Assembly: GCF_000003815.2 (NCBI RefSeq)
Contig: NC_049979.1
Location: forward strand, 12,066,766-12,130,765
Length of the DNA: 64,000 nucleotides
Source of the DNA: Branchiostoma floridae
Taxonomy: Eukaryota; Chordata; Leptocardii; Amphioxiformes; Branchiostomatidae
Reading direction: 5' to 3'
The position numbers were made by a program, and so were the translations under genes. The number at the start of each line of letters is the position of its first letter. Position 1 is the first letter of the stretch. The notes below the pieces were generated by a model. It had not been told where the DNA came from. It saw nothing but the letters and a program-made list of their open reading frames with translations, and ran no database searches. Positions 1 to 12,800 of the stretch are shown here, piece by piece.

Positions 1-868
1 GTAACAACTGTTACAAGTCTGCAGTTTTTAGTATTCTTTTGATCGGGCTTCCATATCCACCAGAGCTATAATGCTGGTAGTTCTTCAAGCAACTGATTTT
101 TTAAAACTGTCTTTAACTAAGAGATGAAGTGAATTAGGAGATTAAGTTCCATTTTAGTGGTGGTTGAATTTCATCATGTAATGTCAACTCTCATAAATCT
201 GCTGAGTACCCTTTGACTATCACATTAGTAAAAACGTGTTGATTTGAAAGATATCTACTTAACATGTATAAGTATCAGTAACCACCGAGGTCTGAACATC
301 TAAGACCTTTGGGTGTTCCAAACATTCTGAGGAAGGGATAAATAAAAGGCCTTTTTGATGTGGAAGCCGTAGAGAACCTGGCAGAATCATTATCTTTGAG
401 GTTTATCTCTAATGCTAATTATCAACAATGCTAAGATAATAGCTTACCTCTTTTGTAGATCAGCAGCATGAAATGAAAGAAAAGGGACTGTTAGATTGAT
501 TGGATATTTATAATACATGTAAGAAATGAGTTAAGTCATCTATAACTTCTTCACTTTCATTCTTGTAGCATATGATACTAGTCATGCAGGAATGTGTCCT
601 ATTTGCACCCAGACAAGACTTAAAATCAAACAAATACAGGCTTAGTGAGAATCATGGTACATAAAAACAGTAAATGAGAGTGCATAAATGACATCATTAT
701 TCAACAATACACTGCAAAATCGGACATTTACTTGTACTAAAAAAATAGACACACTTTGCTGTGACCTCTGATGTTTACTTTGATGCTAATGTAAGTGTTA
801 TGAACCCAAATGAATCTACAGCATATCATATGTAGGTAGATTAACTGGCTTGGCCTATCTTTGCTTAC
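1..868. other. RASGRP intron sequence, nothing further recognised
   Basis: AT-rich non-coding DNA downstream of the last visible RASGRP exon. I found no exon resembling the expected next segment (GVHLKDL) on the minus strand and no long repeat. Confidence 0.6.
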
Positions 869-3800
869 AGGATGGGGATTTTGAAGCCTTTACACTCGCT
901 GAGCTGCTTTCTGTAGTTTGCAAAGTTACCGTTGGATGATAACATTTCAGTCATCTCATGCAGAGCCTGAAAAAGAGGAAAGAAAACAGATCACTCATTC
1001 AGTTCACTTCCCTTTATTTACCTTTCCTAGCCTGGGTACCATTCGGGTAGGAGTTTGCTCCTGCTACCGGTCTGGGGAACAGTGAAATCAAACCTTTTGG
1101 TGGTGATGTCAGTTAATGATGGAATTACAGATTGGGTTTTAGAGCGCTCGCTCGAACAGGCGTTCCAACATCAAGCGGACAGAGGATGTTTGGGGTGTTG
1201 GAGGGCCTGTTTGAACGAGTGCTTGAACCCATTTCTTAATTCGCTCGTGTTTATTGACCAATCAGTGCCATCATCCAAAATTTGGACAATTCCAGACATT
1301 AGAGATGTCAAGGTTCACAGACGGAATAGAAAATAACTGACTGTATAGGATAAAATAAAAGCAAGAGCAAGAAGTGACTGTATGTTGTGTATGATAAACA
1401 TTGGAGCAAACTACTATCCAGATGGTACCCAGGCTTTACCTTCCAAGGGTGTTGAGCTGCCTTTCCGATAGCCCTGGATCACCAAGGCACACATGAACAG
1501 ACTTTGTTTTTACCTTAGATCATGTTGGGGATCAGTGTCAAACTGTCATATTTACCCACTTTTTTGTTATGATTATTCCACCAACCTACCTAAGAAACAA
1601 TAGCCATTCTTATAATTACTATCTTCAGTTCTTGAAAAGTCACCAAGCTGATCTTACACCCACTGTTTGGAGTAATCACTATTGGTTAGTCGAGTATGGC
1701 TTCTTCTTCGTGAAGCCAATTGTTAGTCGAGGAAGGTTTCATCTTTGCCACTCCTTCGTTAGTTAATTGGCCTCACAGCTGTTGTCCAAAGGCTGTGACT
1801 TCATTGTGCCCTTTGGGATGTTCACGTACATGTTTGCAATTGCCTCCACTGGGCCTTCCTATGGGGCCATTGATATGTATATATAGTAGAGTTTGGCAAA
1901 AATAAGATGAATAATTGGTATGAGAGGGTCAGTTTGCAAAATCAATAATAGTGAGTCTGGTAGAGAATACAAAAGAAATGTACATAATGCACCGCATGGT
2001 ATGGCTCCAAGTTTATAACTTCAGTTGCAAAAGCCGTTGCCTCAAAGAAAGGCTGCATTTTGATGACTTTTTTCTTAACAAATGTCTTCTAGGACTTATC
2101 CAGAGTTATCACCTGGCTTGAGTAGTGTTTGGTACATTTCTGTGCGCTGATGGACCCTTTCTTATCTCAAAGTCCTTATCATCATCATCATTTTTCATCC
2201 CTTCCTGGAGTGCAGCATTCAGAGTTCAGACTTTTATGTACGGGTTCATATCTATTTGAAATAGCTTACCAAAGGCATACAATTTGCTACTATTAAATAT
2301 ATTAAAGACTAAGTTTTGGCAGGAGCTTCTTACCCGTCGTATGATATGTCAGACAATTTGAATGTAGTTTGTAAAGTAGCTGTACGGGTAAAAAGTTTAA
2401 TGTAAATTGCATGTAAATTGTTCGTAATTGTGATTGCGTGTAGATTGTCCAGACAGACTAGCTACATGTACATTCCAACATTAGCTAATGGACAGAATAA
2501 AATATACAAGTACATTTGTGTCAAAGTCTCCAGTTGGTACATTCTGCCCTTCATGGCTATTGGATCTTCTCTGGCCAAATTTGTTTAGGTTTCAAATATT
2601 TTTGACATGATGCCCAACACTTCCTTTTTTTATGCTTCTTCTTGAATACAAGAAAACTGAACACAGATGACTTTTAACAGGTTTACACATACTGGGAACC
2701 TAAAACTTCAAATAGCCTGCCCAAGTAAGCTGTGTGGTGTCAGTACTGACCCATCAAGGGAAAATCATAATCAGCCCCAGCAACTTCGATAGACACTGTA
2801 GACTTTCATGCCCGTAGCCAGGATTTGGGTTGGGGGGTTCTTTTTAGTACTTGTGGACCATCGAGCACCGCAGGCGCGTGAGCTGTCTAGGGGGGTCAGG
2901 GGGCATGTTCCCCCGGAAAAAAAATTAAATATTGACCCTCTGAAACGCCATTTCCTGCATTTTGATGGGCAAAATTTGCTGGCTAAGTTTAATGGAATTT
3001 CTATTGAAATACACAAGACTTTTGGCATAAGTCTTTGAGGCCGACTCCCCCAACATATTTTCATTATGTCCGATACCAATGGCACAAGGCTTTGCAATGG
3101 AGGTCCGGGGGAATTTTGAAATCTGGACCCTCTGAAAAGCCATTTCCTGCACTTTCCGAGGCAAATTTTGCTAATAGACTCACTAAGATTGAATGAAATA
3201 TCTATCAGTGAAAAATGCAAATCAGTCATGCCTTTGGAAAAAAATCTTGACATGAAAAAGTGGACCTTCAAGCGTGAAAAAGCGGACCTTTGATCGTGTG
3301 GGGGGGGTTCTTCCGAACCCCCCTTGGCTACAGGCATGACTTTTGGGGATTGTAATATCATCACAGAAACTAGAACACCTCACTGGTTTTAAGGTCCCTA
3401 GATCCACTAAATCCATCTTTGAGATGAAGAGATTCTTGCGTAAGCAGGCTGCGAACTAAAAGCAAATGCACAGGCAGTATAGACCAATTCCCATTCCTAC
3501 TTCGGCAAGGTTAACTACCCTTCACACTGCTATGTCTCTCAAGGCTTAGCCACAAATAATTGCTACTATTTTGGGGAAATGGTTTAAGGTAAAGATCCCA
3601 TAGCTTTCCAGACGCTACAGGGGCAGTAGCTGTTAATATGCTGTATCCGGGGCACGGTGTTGGAAGGTAATTTTCGGCACAAAATCAGTCGGTTTTGCAT
3701 CTGTTACATAACTGTAAGCATGAAGTCCATACTTGATTTTGGTATTCTGGACAAGAAGCAAGAAATGAAAGCTAAAACTTACGGAGTCTCATTTTTGTCT

Positions 3801-6800
3801 GTTTGGGCCAAGGGCTTACCAGCATACAAATTTTGAAATCTTTACAGACATCAGAATATAGGAACTAGAGTTCGGTGAACTCATACCTCCATGAAAATTT
3901 AGAGCTTTTGTAAATTTCATGCAATTGACTAACACATTAACATAATTTATGCGTTGTGTTGTTCATCATTGACTAACGTACAGATGTCACAAGTATAAAA
4001 TTCCAATCATTAGACATAAAGCGGCTTTGCAATTTTTACATAAATTATGCAACTAAGTTCCTCATTAACATATTTGGTATCTGCTTATTTTCCATCTATC
4101 ATAATTAATAAGTGTTACATTTATTGAAGTCCAGTTATTGCTAATAATGGTATTATATAATTTCCTCATTAATTATGCAAATAAGGTCCTCATTTGCATA
4201 ACGTGTATATCATTATGAACACCTTTGCCTAAGCTACCTGCACCCCTAAAATGATGCCAATCCGTCAATCCTTTCTGCATTTATCCTCTTTGGAATGTCT
4301 TGACAAAAACGCCCCTGCAGTTCCGAAATTACATGTTAGGGGGCTGAAATCTGCCCCACTTTGTCATGACACTGCAAGCTATCTACCACCTAAATGTCAA
4401 GACCATATCATGTCCGGGACAAGAGATACATTGAAAAAACTGCTATGATAGAATATTCTAATTAATTATGCAAATGTACTCCTATTTTGCATGATTAGCA
4501 TTTTATCTTGTACAACATTGTCTAAGGTACCTACATACCAAAAATCATGAAAATCCATTGTTCCCTTCTTGAGTTACTGTAAATGCAGAAATGTTCGCGG
4601 TGGATTAATGTTCACGGTTTTCGCGTTGACCACTTCACCGCGAACTTAAATCCACCGCGAAAATTTTTCTATTGTGGTATTAGACTGCAGTCTACGGTGT
4701 TGCCACGAACTAAAAACCACCGCGAAATGTCCTTTATCCCGCTACCGCGAAATTAAATCCCCGCGAACTTAAATGCATTTACAGTATCCTCTTCAGAAGT
4801 TTTTGACAAAAATGCCCCTGCTATCCCAAACCTAGTCGGTAGGGGGCCAAAACTTATGTCACTTATTCCTGAGCAAAAGAGCTATCTAAAACTTAAAAAT
4901 CGTGACCATAGCGTGTTCAGAACATGAGATAGCAAAACCGGAAGTTGTGCTGCAGTATCAAGGGAAGTTGCTAGGGGGCCCAAAATCTAATCACTTCCAG
5001 CTTTCATGGCACCCCACCAACACACCAAGTATGAAACTAATCCATCCTGCCGTTCTTGAGTTATCTTGTTGACAGACACACACTCACACACAAACGCTGG
5101 GTAAAATATAACCTCCATGACATTTCATGGAGGTAATGATGATTATGTGTATGTGCCTGTAATACTCAGAAAAATGTTCTTAAGACAATTCCATCTCTGC
5201 AAATAGAGATAAGATAAGATATGGAGATCCAGGACTTCCAGAAATTTTGAGCTACATGTGTACATCCATAACTCTTCTAATATACATCACTATATAGAAT
5301 GGACTGACGGAACAAGCCAATGCTATACGTACAATGCTATATAAATTCATGACAAGAACTTACAACAATGTCATTTCAGGGCAACAAGAATCAAAATGTT
5401 GATGACAGACTTGGAACAAATCAGCTAGAAAGGCCATGTGCATGCAGAAGTCAGAGATGCTCTTGAGAACATAATCATTCCCATCAGTGAGTGTGATAAA
5501 GGAGCAAAGTGTCCTTCACAGCATGATTAATGAACGGCGCAGAAGCTAATAGTGGCAGCAGCTGTCATTTGCGAAGATGTCTATTTGTCTACGGTGTGTT
5601 GTTGAAGGCTAATTTAGAGGGCAGACGCCAGATTTGTGTTGTGCAGTGGGCGGCTCAAAACTACTGAGAAGACAATAATTATGGTGCCAGTTGAAATATT
5701 TGAAAATCCTTCTTTTTTTTTTAAGTTTGGCCCAATCTGTAGATATTTGGGGTAAGATTGGTAAATATTTGTTCAGTTCAGCAGTTTAGTTGGTAGAAGG
5801 GCAGTAAGTTCTTGGGTCCTGCAAATACTGGTGTAGGGTCAAAGATGGGATTTGTCTCGGAGTGTAAGCTGTACAGCCCCCTATTTTCTTTTACAGTCAT
5901 AAAGTAGACCATTGTGACTTTCCGGTGAAGAAAATCTTTCAGATTGACATTCAGGTCATCATTTTAACAGTCTTAACAAGGCTCCATTGATGAGGCCAAA
6001 CTGTATGCCCTATAACCAATTGTTCTGTTGTCTGTGTATGTATGGGGGCATTGGCTTAAGTTGTTTGGGAGGGGGGGGGGCTTCGTGATTTTTAACTGGG
6101 CGGAGTACAAGCTTCCCAGCATACATTCCTTTCCCAGGATTTTTCCTTTCCTTACGTATTTTCCTTTCCCGGCGTGTTCCCAGTTAAAAATCACAAAAAG
6201 AACTTACGCCAATGCCCCCAGAGAGGCTGGTGAAGGAGGCTAACCTGCACCTTACCCTCAGCACTAGCCCTGTGCAGAATATTAATATTAAGAACTGTGC
6301 CCTGTTTGGATTTTGGCTCATTGTACTAATCATTATCACATGAGAAATGCTACATAAATATTTGAAAAGCTTAACACTTTTACAATGTAAGTTTGATTCA
6401 TGCTTCATATGAAGTAGAAAAAAAACAGTAACTGTATCCTGTTTCTCGACCGTGTGTACCCTAAAAAAACTGCAGACCCTGGCCTTTTGGGTGGGCAGTG
6501 GAGTACATGTACATAGTTTTCAGGTAGAATTTTTATTCAGCCTGCTTCCTATTCAAGTAAAAAAACTGCTTGTCCTATCTAACGAAGGATAAATGTATCC
6601 GATCATAACCATTATGCACAAAATTAAAGATTGACATTGAAAATGTGTTCCCATGGTTTCAGTTCTACTTTATCAAACTACATGTATATCATATCACTAG
6701 AGTTTTGGCCAAAATCTTTGAAAACAAAAGATAATCCCTACTAACCGACCCTAATTTTTTTTAGGACTGAAACAGGAATACAGCTGTTAGATATTTTTTC

Positions 6801-9800
6801 CTTAAGGCCTAAGCTCTATTTTTCTGTTAGAGAGGTGCAGGTAAAATCTGTCTACTGCAGGTGATTTTGAATGTTTATGCAGAAAAAAAAAATTACGATC
6901 TGGATCTTGCTGAATAACTTGTTCTTATGCCCATATAACGTTAATGGTGGGTTGAGCTACACAAAATGTAGTACAAAAGAGCTGAATATATAGTGATATT
7001 GGAGTGATCATATGTCATTGAGTTAGGTGACATAACAATGGCACAATGCACTTTTTTGTATTATGAACTCAATGGTCAGTTTTCAATGCAGAAAACAAAT
7101 TGTGCCACAATAGAAGAGAGCTAAATATAGTGTAGTGAATGCGTGTTATGGAAGGTTTCAGCATTATGAAAAGGGAGAAGATAGAACGAAAGTATAGTAC
7201 AGTACAATGTGTATGAATGTGCAACAACACCAAATAGATACCATGGAATAGGAACTGCTCTTTCTAATATCTGCAGTGTCAATCATGAGCTAAAGGGTAT
7301 CACAATAAACTCAACTCAATCAAAGTATGGTTGACCAATAACACATTGGAGTAAATGTATCTATATCTGTATGGTGCAGCCAGTGGTATCTTACAAGTTG
7401 ATATGATTATGAGTACAATTTATTGAGTTGGCAAACGGTCTAATTTCTCCATAATTTCCACTCTTAAACTTACCTTGTTGATTTCAGCTGGAAGATGGCT
7501 GGCAGTCTTGGTAAGTCTGGCGATGGAGCTGTGACTCAGTCCCCCCACTACTGCCATCAGGGAGTTAAAGTTCTGCAGCTGTCTCAAGGCCTGTACAACA
7601 ATGGAACAAAGAAATCATTATGGCAGTGCACTTGGACCTCTGTCATTATGCAAAAAGTGGCAATTTCTTAACAGCAAAAAGTGCCAAAATTCTGCAATTA
7701 GTATTTTATGTAATGACTCATATGTACAGTATTGGGAAATCGCAATATCTAACTGTGAATCAATCAATCACAACAAGGTGGCACAGAATGAATGAATCAA
7801 TCAAAAATAGTTTATTCTTCAATAGACCTGGCAACACAAGGTTAGGATTGTGTCCATTGTTACATATTGTAAAACTGTTGTTACATTTTTTCAAGTATGA
7901 AATATATACATATATGACAACATATCCTTCACTGTGATACATAAAAACAATTTCTCAAAAGTGTCATATTGTTCTTCCTCACCTTTGCAACATTGACAAA
8001 CTTGGTGATGACCTGTGCCCTGTACTGGGGGGTGGACTTACTCAGGACCATGCACTGCACCCACAAGGACAGGCCGTTAAACAACATGATGGAGCGCTCC
8101 AGACGGGGGTTGTCCTGCAACTTCCCATGGATCGCGTAATTCCTGAAGTCTGAAAACTGACAGAAAAATGGAAATGTGAAAAGTAATAAAGTTACCACAA
8201 TCCAGTTTAGTTCACTGAAGAGCTTTAATGATCCTCTCACTGGGGTGACAGGCACTCTGTAAGTTATTTTACAGGTTCATTATACCAGTTAAATTTCCCT
8301 ACCTTTTTCTCACCAGTACAATCACTAGTGCTCCACTGCTTAATGTCCCATCCTAGGGACTACTATTAAACATAATATACAAACCTGCAATCCAGTAGCA
8401 TGCATGTCGGATGTGTGAATTATTAGACTGAATTATTAGGCTTGTTTGCATAAAGTTTGTAAGACAGTGTAAATTCAAGTTTAAAGGGTAGTGCAGATAC
8501 AAGGACAGGCTATATTAGGCAACACCAATTTTTTTTATTTTTTCCAATTTGAAAGAAAAATGGCTGCAACTCCGGTTGACAAATTTTCACTGACTCTTCT
8601 TGAAAAATAATATAAGTGTCAAATTTCAGTGCCTGTATGTGGTTGTTTTGGATGGTATGTATATTATTTTTTCCAAAATCTGGGCTTTGGTAATCAGGGA
8701 CCTCCCTAAATATTAATTTGTTTCATAAAATGTGCCAAGGAAATCCGAAAACTTATTTTTTAAATCTGTTGTTATTTCTGTTGTGTAACTTCAGTAGGCC
8801 GCTCGATCTCTCCACCGCAGACTTTTTGCAAAATCTATTTCCGACCTGCCAGTCCATTTTTTCGGAAAAAATCCGAGAAGCAGCAAATTAAATTGGTGTG
8901 GCCTTACAGTGGGAACTTATTTTCTATAACATACATTCGCATAATTCCACCAGGTGCCATAATACCGCCACCTCAAAAAACGTTGTTATAGCATAGAGGC
9001 CTTCTCAAGATTGTCTTCAACACCTAAATATTTGAATTGTATTACATTTAAGATATCTAACATTCGGTGTTCGAGACAATCTTTGGAAGACCTCTATACT
9101 AACGTTTTTTGAGGTGGCGGTATAATGGCACCCGGTGGAATTATGATAGTCGATGTTATAGTGAACGGTACATACTCTAAATTTTCCATCAAAGTGTAAT
9201 GTTTCAGATGGGAAGAATGAACCTTCCTTGGTGCTGAAATTTGGAGACCTCATCAGTCAGGGTAAGTGAGTCTGATTAGGGATTAGGAGAGGACACTGGG
9301 ACATCATTAAGAACGTCTTACTCAGCCCATCTCTCTAAGCCCCCATCTACCTCCAAATGTATCAACTCATAAATCATAGCTGTCCGTAGAGCATGTAGAA
9401 AGGTCCACTAAGATTGCTCCCTTAGCCAACGCTTATTAAGTCACCTCCAGGAAATCTCCAATCAGGTTAATCATACCCATAGGAATGATGTAAATTCCCA
9501 CATCAAATCTGTTGAAGATGCGTAAATTGGTGGTATCGGTCTATAAAAGATTTCAAAATCCTTTGGGATGTTCAGCCAGTTTTGCTGGTGGAAGAAGAAT
9601 GTGTTTAGGCCTATCCACAGGTTTTAAAGGAAAGCATCAGAAAATCTTCAATTCATTATTTTCCAGTAGTTTACTCATTAAAAAGTTGATTTACGTCAAT
9701 TTTTACATTAATCCGCCCAATATGACCCTGTAGACACGTTTGAACTTCGCGCTCTCCTCCCCTCTCCCGCCGCGCTGGCCGATGACGTAATGGCCTCGTT

Positions 9801-12800
9801 CTGATTGCCTGCGCGCTGACGTCACAAATCAGAATTGAAACTTCTGGCCATGCCAGCCATTTTGCTCGGTGAACCTCGGTCCCTTCGGCGGGAAATCACT
9901 GACCGCCATTCTGGAAGCCAGTCCGTTGTTGTTGACAATTAACTTCGTGGACCTGTAAGTCGCGTTGTGAGCTGTCTACGAAGCCATATATATAGTCCCC
10001 GGGAGACTGAACATGAATTAGCTTGTCTGCAGCGGGTGAACCGCGCGGCGACGGGACGAAATCAAAACAATGGTTTTTGGGGAGGTTCACGCACCGTGCC
10101 ATTCTGGACTATTACAAGAGCGAGTTCGGGTCAGTTCTTACCTTCTCCTTTCCGAACAGCACAGTGATAATTACACGTAAGCTTCCACGAATTTTGGTTG
10201 AATTCACAGTTGTAGACCTCGTTTGTTCTACTGACAACATACCCTTGATCGCTACATATCGAACAACCCCCTTTTCGCGCCGAAACAGATAGCACCACAA
10301 CTTGTACAGATCGTGCGAGTTACGCCTCGCCTCTCACTTTATTTTCTGTTTCTCGGGTAAATTATCTGGACTGGTCGGTTTTTCAATCATGTAGCTTTGG
10401 CGGAGATTGCTGGGGGTTCATTCAAAACAAATCACGGACTCTGAAACGAAGCCGACATTTCGCGCCATTCACAATGCCGGCCTGTGTTGTATGTAAAAAC
10501 AACAATGCTGTATGTATGTTTCGGCGCGGAAGGGGGATCGTTCGATATGTAGCGATCAAGGGTATGTTGTCAGAGAATGATTTTTTTTTAAGTCCCTGCC
10601 AGTTGGACAATTGTGAATTCAACCAAAATTCGTGGAAGCTTACGTGTAATTATCGCTGTGCTGTCCGGAAAGGAGAAGGTAAGAACTGACCCGAACTCGC
10701 TCTTGTAATAGTCCAGAATGGCACGGTGCGTGAACCTCCCCCACCACCATTGTTTTGATTTCGTTCCGTCGCCGCGCGGTTCACACGCAGGCAAGCTTAT
10801 TCATGTTCAGTCTCCCGGGGACTATGGCTTCGTAGACAGCTCACAATGCGACTTACAGGTCCACGAAAGTAATTTTCAATGACAACAAACTGAACTCCAG
10901 AATGGCGGGGTGATTATTTACCGCTGAGAGGACCGAGGTTCACCGAGCAAAATGGCTGGCTAGAAGTTTCGGATCCGTGACGTCATACAATCTCAGACGA
11001 TCAGAACGAGGCCATTACGTCATCGGCCAGCGCGGCGGGGAGAGGAGGAGAGCGCGAAGTTCAAACGTGTCTACAGGGTCATATTAGGCGGATCAATGTA
11101 AAAATTGACGTACATCAACTTTTTAATGAGTAAACTACTGGAAAATAAAGAATTGAAAATTTTCTGATGCTGTCCTTTAAGCTATGAGCTGTGGGATTTC
11201 TATTTTAATCCAAGCATATAGCCAAAAGGATTTGGAAGGTTTGACGTCAAATAAATAACTTTCCCCCCAAAAAAAACCTTGAGCATTTTGCTGCTGGAAG
11301 ATGAATGTGTCCAGCAGGACCTATTAACAGGTTTCGGCTACAAGCTTTGGGCAATTTATCTTAATCCAAACAGACAATTCAAAGAAGTTGGATGGTTTGA
11401 TGTTACGAGGTTGCATTCACAAAGACGCCTTGTGTAGCGCAGACTGCGCATTAGCTCAAGGATATTAGCTTTTTCTTGGAAAAACTTGACGTAATATGCA
11501 CATTTGTACAAACAAAGCTATCTTAATAACAAGGCTTTATCTTGTCCAATTTCTGTCCTTTATCTTACCTTGGTGCACACCTGTGCACCTGCCACTAATA
11601 AGCATAGAGCAAACTGCTAATAATTCTTTGGATAGGGGGCTAAGCAGAAGATGAGCAAGAAAAATCCTAACACCACTCACTGATATTCTTCTGAAGATTT
11701 TATATTCCAAAACTGTAATCTGTTCTGCTAGCTCGTGCGGCTCCAAGTGGTCGAACACCAGCGACACTTTGTGGCTCCTCTTAACAGAGTTTCTGACAGA
11801 CACCGCTCGCATCCAGTCATAAGATGGCCTGGAACACACAAGCATGACATTCCACTAACTCTGTCTCATGACTTCCCTGTGTGCAGTCAGACTTCCATAA
11901 AGCCCTGGTAACACATAGCTGAACATGGCCTCCCGAGAAAGGTTGAGAGTGGTCTGGGAGCTAGGTTGGCTGTGGTCTGATGGTGTTCGGATTCCCCGGC
12001 GGAATGTTTTGAAGAAGTCTGTGTGGTTTGCTGGTTGTTGGCTGGTGGTTGGGAGCAAGTCAGTAGTGGTCAGGACGTCAGCGTATGTATGGCAGTTAAA
12101 TTTGACTCTTAATCTAGAACTAGTCAGACTGCCCGACCTACCGCCAACCCTTGTTGGCTTAAGTGGACAAAAGCCATGTTTGGCTATGTATAACTGGGGC
12201 TTTAGACAGAACCACTATAGACACACACATAAAGGACGTCCTTGCACACATTTTGTATTAAGGCCACACCAAATCTATTTGTTGCTTTTTAGATTTTAGC
12301 AGAAAAAATTGGACCAACAGGTCAAAAAAAAATTTCGAAAGGTCTGGGATCAGCTTGAATAACACAAAAAACAACAGCCTGAGGAGTTTAATGGCACATT
12401 TTGTCCAATGAACCCCTTCCTTTGATTTGTTTCTAAGGTCCTGAATAAAGAGCATTGTTTTTATACTGAAATATTTTTATACAGAGGAATTTGAGAACAA
12501 ATAAAATTGGTGTGGCCTAACATAAAAAAGATTAACATACATTACACCAAAAAGCCGTTACTCAAGCAACTGGATATGATTTTGGAATCGGTGACCATTT
12601 CCGCTTATAAACTTCATTGACATTTTTTATGGATTTTAAAGAAAAGCACATTATGAAAATTTATCCTAAGGAGAAATTTTCTATGCCTCCCTTGAATGGA
12701 CACTAGAGATGGGCACTCACAGATTAGAGATGTCCACCAGGAGTTTGTGGTTGTTGGCACTGTCTTTGCAGGTCAGCTCTTGGAGGCTCCGAATTTCCCG

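Larger units (their letters stand above)
967..7473. other. RASGRP intron dense with miniature transposons
   Basis: Between the two leftmost exons. It holds the AGCCTGG foldback (1029-1435), a 532 bp TIR element (2807-3338), a 1.25 kb TIR element with a nested MITE (3884-5135), and an imperfect hairpin (6042-6221). The remainder is AT-rich with no supported coding sequence. Confidence 0.7.
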
